A DNA stretch of 37,500 nt from Prorocentrum cordatum. Taxonomy: Eukaryota; Sar; Dinophyceae; Prorocentrales; Prorocentraceae. A program made the translations under genes and the position numbers. This document shows positions 37,463 to 37,500 of the stretch, in pieces. The notes under the pieces are model-generated. The model had not been told where the DNA came from. It worked only from the letters and a program-made list of their open reading frames with translations, and did not search any database. How positions within the stretch are numbered: position 1 is the stretch's first letter; every line of letters starts with the position of its first letter. The stretch spans positions 20,001-57,500 of the forward strand of contig CAUYUJ010022061.1 in the NCBI GenBank assembly GCA_963575745.1, written 5' to 3'.

Positions 37463-37500
37463 CACGACTACTACGACCACGACTACGACTACGGCGATGG
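36412..37500. repeat. (GAC)n then long (TAC)n microsatellite, open at the window edge
   Basis: Begins with ACGATGACGATGACGACG and CGAGTACGAGTACGAGTA, then mostly uninterrupted TAC from about 36535 with TACGAC interruptions, a 100-bp unique AT-rich gap (36780-36880) and a degenerate TAC/GAC/TAG continuation to the last base. Tyr/Thr/Val frames here are repeat artefacts. Confidence 0.95.

Overview
The window looks like nuclear DNA of a dinoflagellate. The strongest marker is a perfect copy of the 22-nt dinoflagellate spliced leader (SL) at 7715-7736, directly followed by the 5' UTR and ORFs of a non-LTR retrotransposon. A second SL-like copy with two mismatches is at 16210-16231. GC-rich coding sequence, introns with GA-type or otherwise non-canonical borders flanked by short direct repeats, RanBP2-finger/EEP/RT/RNase H LINEs, and huge low-complexity tracts all fit. 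A Prorocentrum-like or symbiodiniacean genome is plausible, but the species cannot be fixed from the sequence.

All recognisable genes are on the + strand. (1) 560-4804 is an intron-rich host locus. It has a short MGCG... N-terminal exon, two tandem DUF1330-like alpha/beta-barrel domains, a proline-rich linker, an unrecognised conserved-looking segment and a calpain-type cysteine protease with a complete Cys-His-Asn triad. The parts read as one gene or as two adjacent genes. At least three introns are foldback elements with long terminal inverted repeats, and introns 3 and 4 are copies of one family (introner-like elements). (2) 4805-7714 is intergenic, with a second copy of a MITE-like foldback repeat, a dispersed 105-bp repeat, a 107-bp-period duplication and GGA tracts. 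(3) 7715 to about 16209 is an almost intact LINE. ORF1 has a RanBP2-like zinc finger and a coiled coil. ORF2 has an EEP endonuclease, reverse transcriptase, RNase H and a repeat-rich C-terminus, and it is interrupted by one in-frame TGA. (4) 16210 to about 19915 is a decayed LINE of another family, also starting with an SL relic. (TCC)n tracts lie before, between and after the two elements.

(5) 19916-37500 has no convincing gene. It is a mosaic of (TCC)n, (GTC)n, a 4.4-kb imperfect (GAC/ACC)n array, (GT)n, several minisatellites and a (TAC)n tract running off the right edge. The GAC array is interrupted by a 222-bp terminal-inverted-repeat element with a perfect 8-bp target duplication. The minisatellites are a ~44/133-bp satellite carrying GAC islands, an exactly 152-bp satellite, a 16-bp repeat in a duplicated 246-bp module, and an ~83-bp repeat. 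Long open frames in the GAC and TCC tracts are artefacts: those trinucleotides contain no stop codon in any of the six frames.

The most interesting themes are recycling of trans-spliced mRNA into DNA by LINEs, intron gain by small inverted-repeat elements inside a protease gene, and microsatellite tracts that recur with shared flanks inside a larger satellite.
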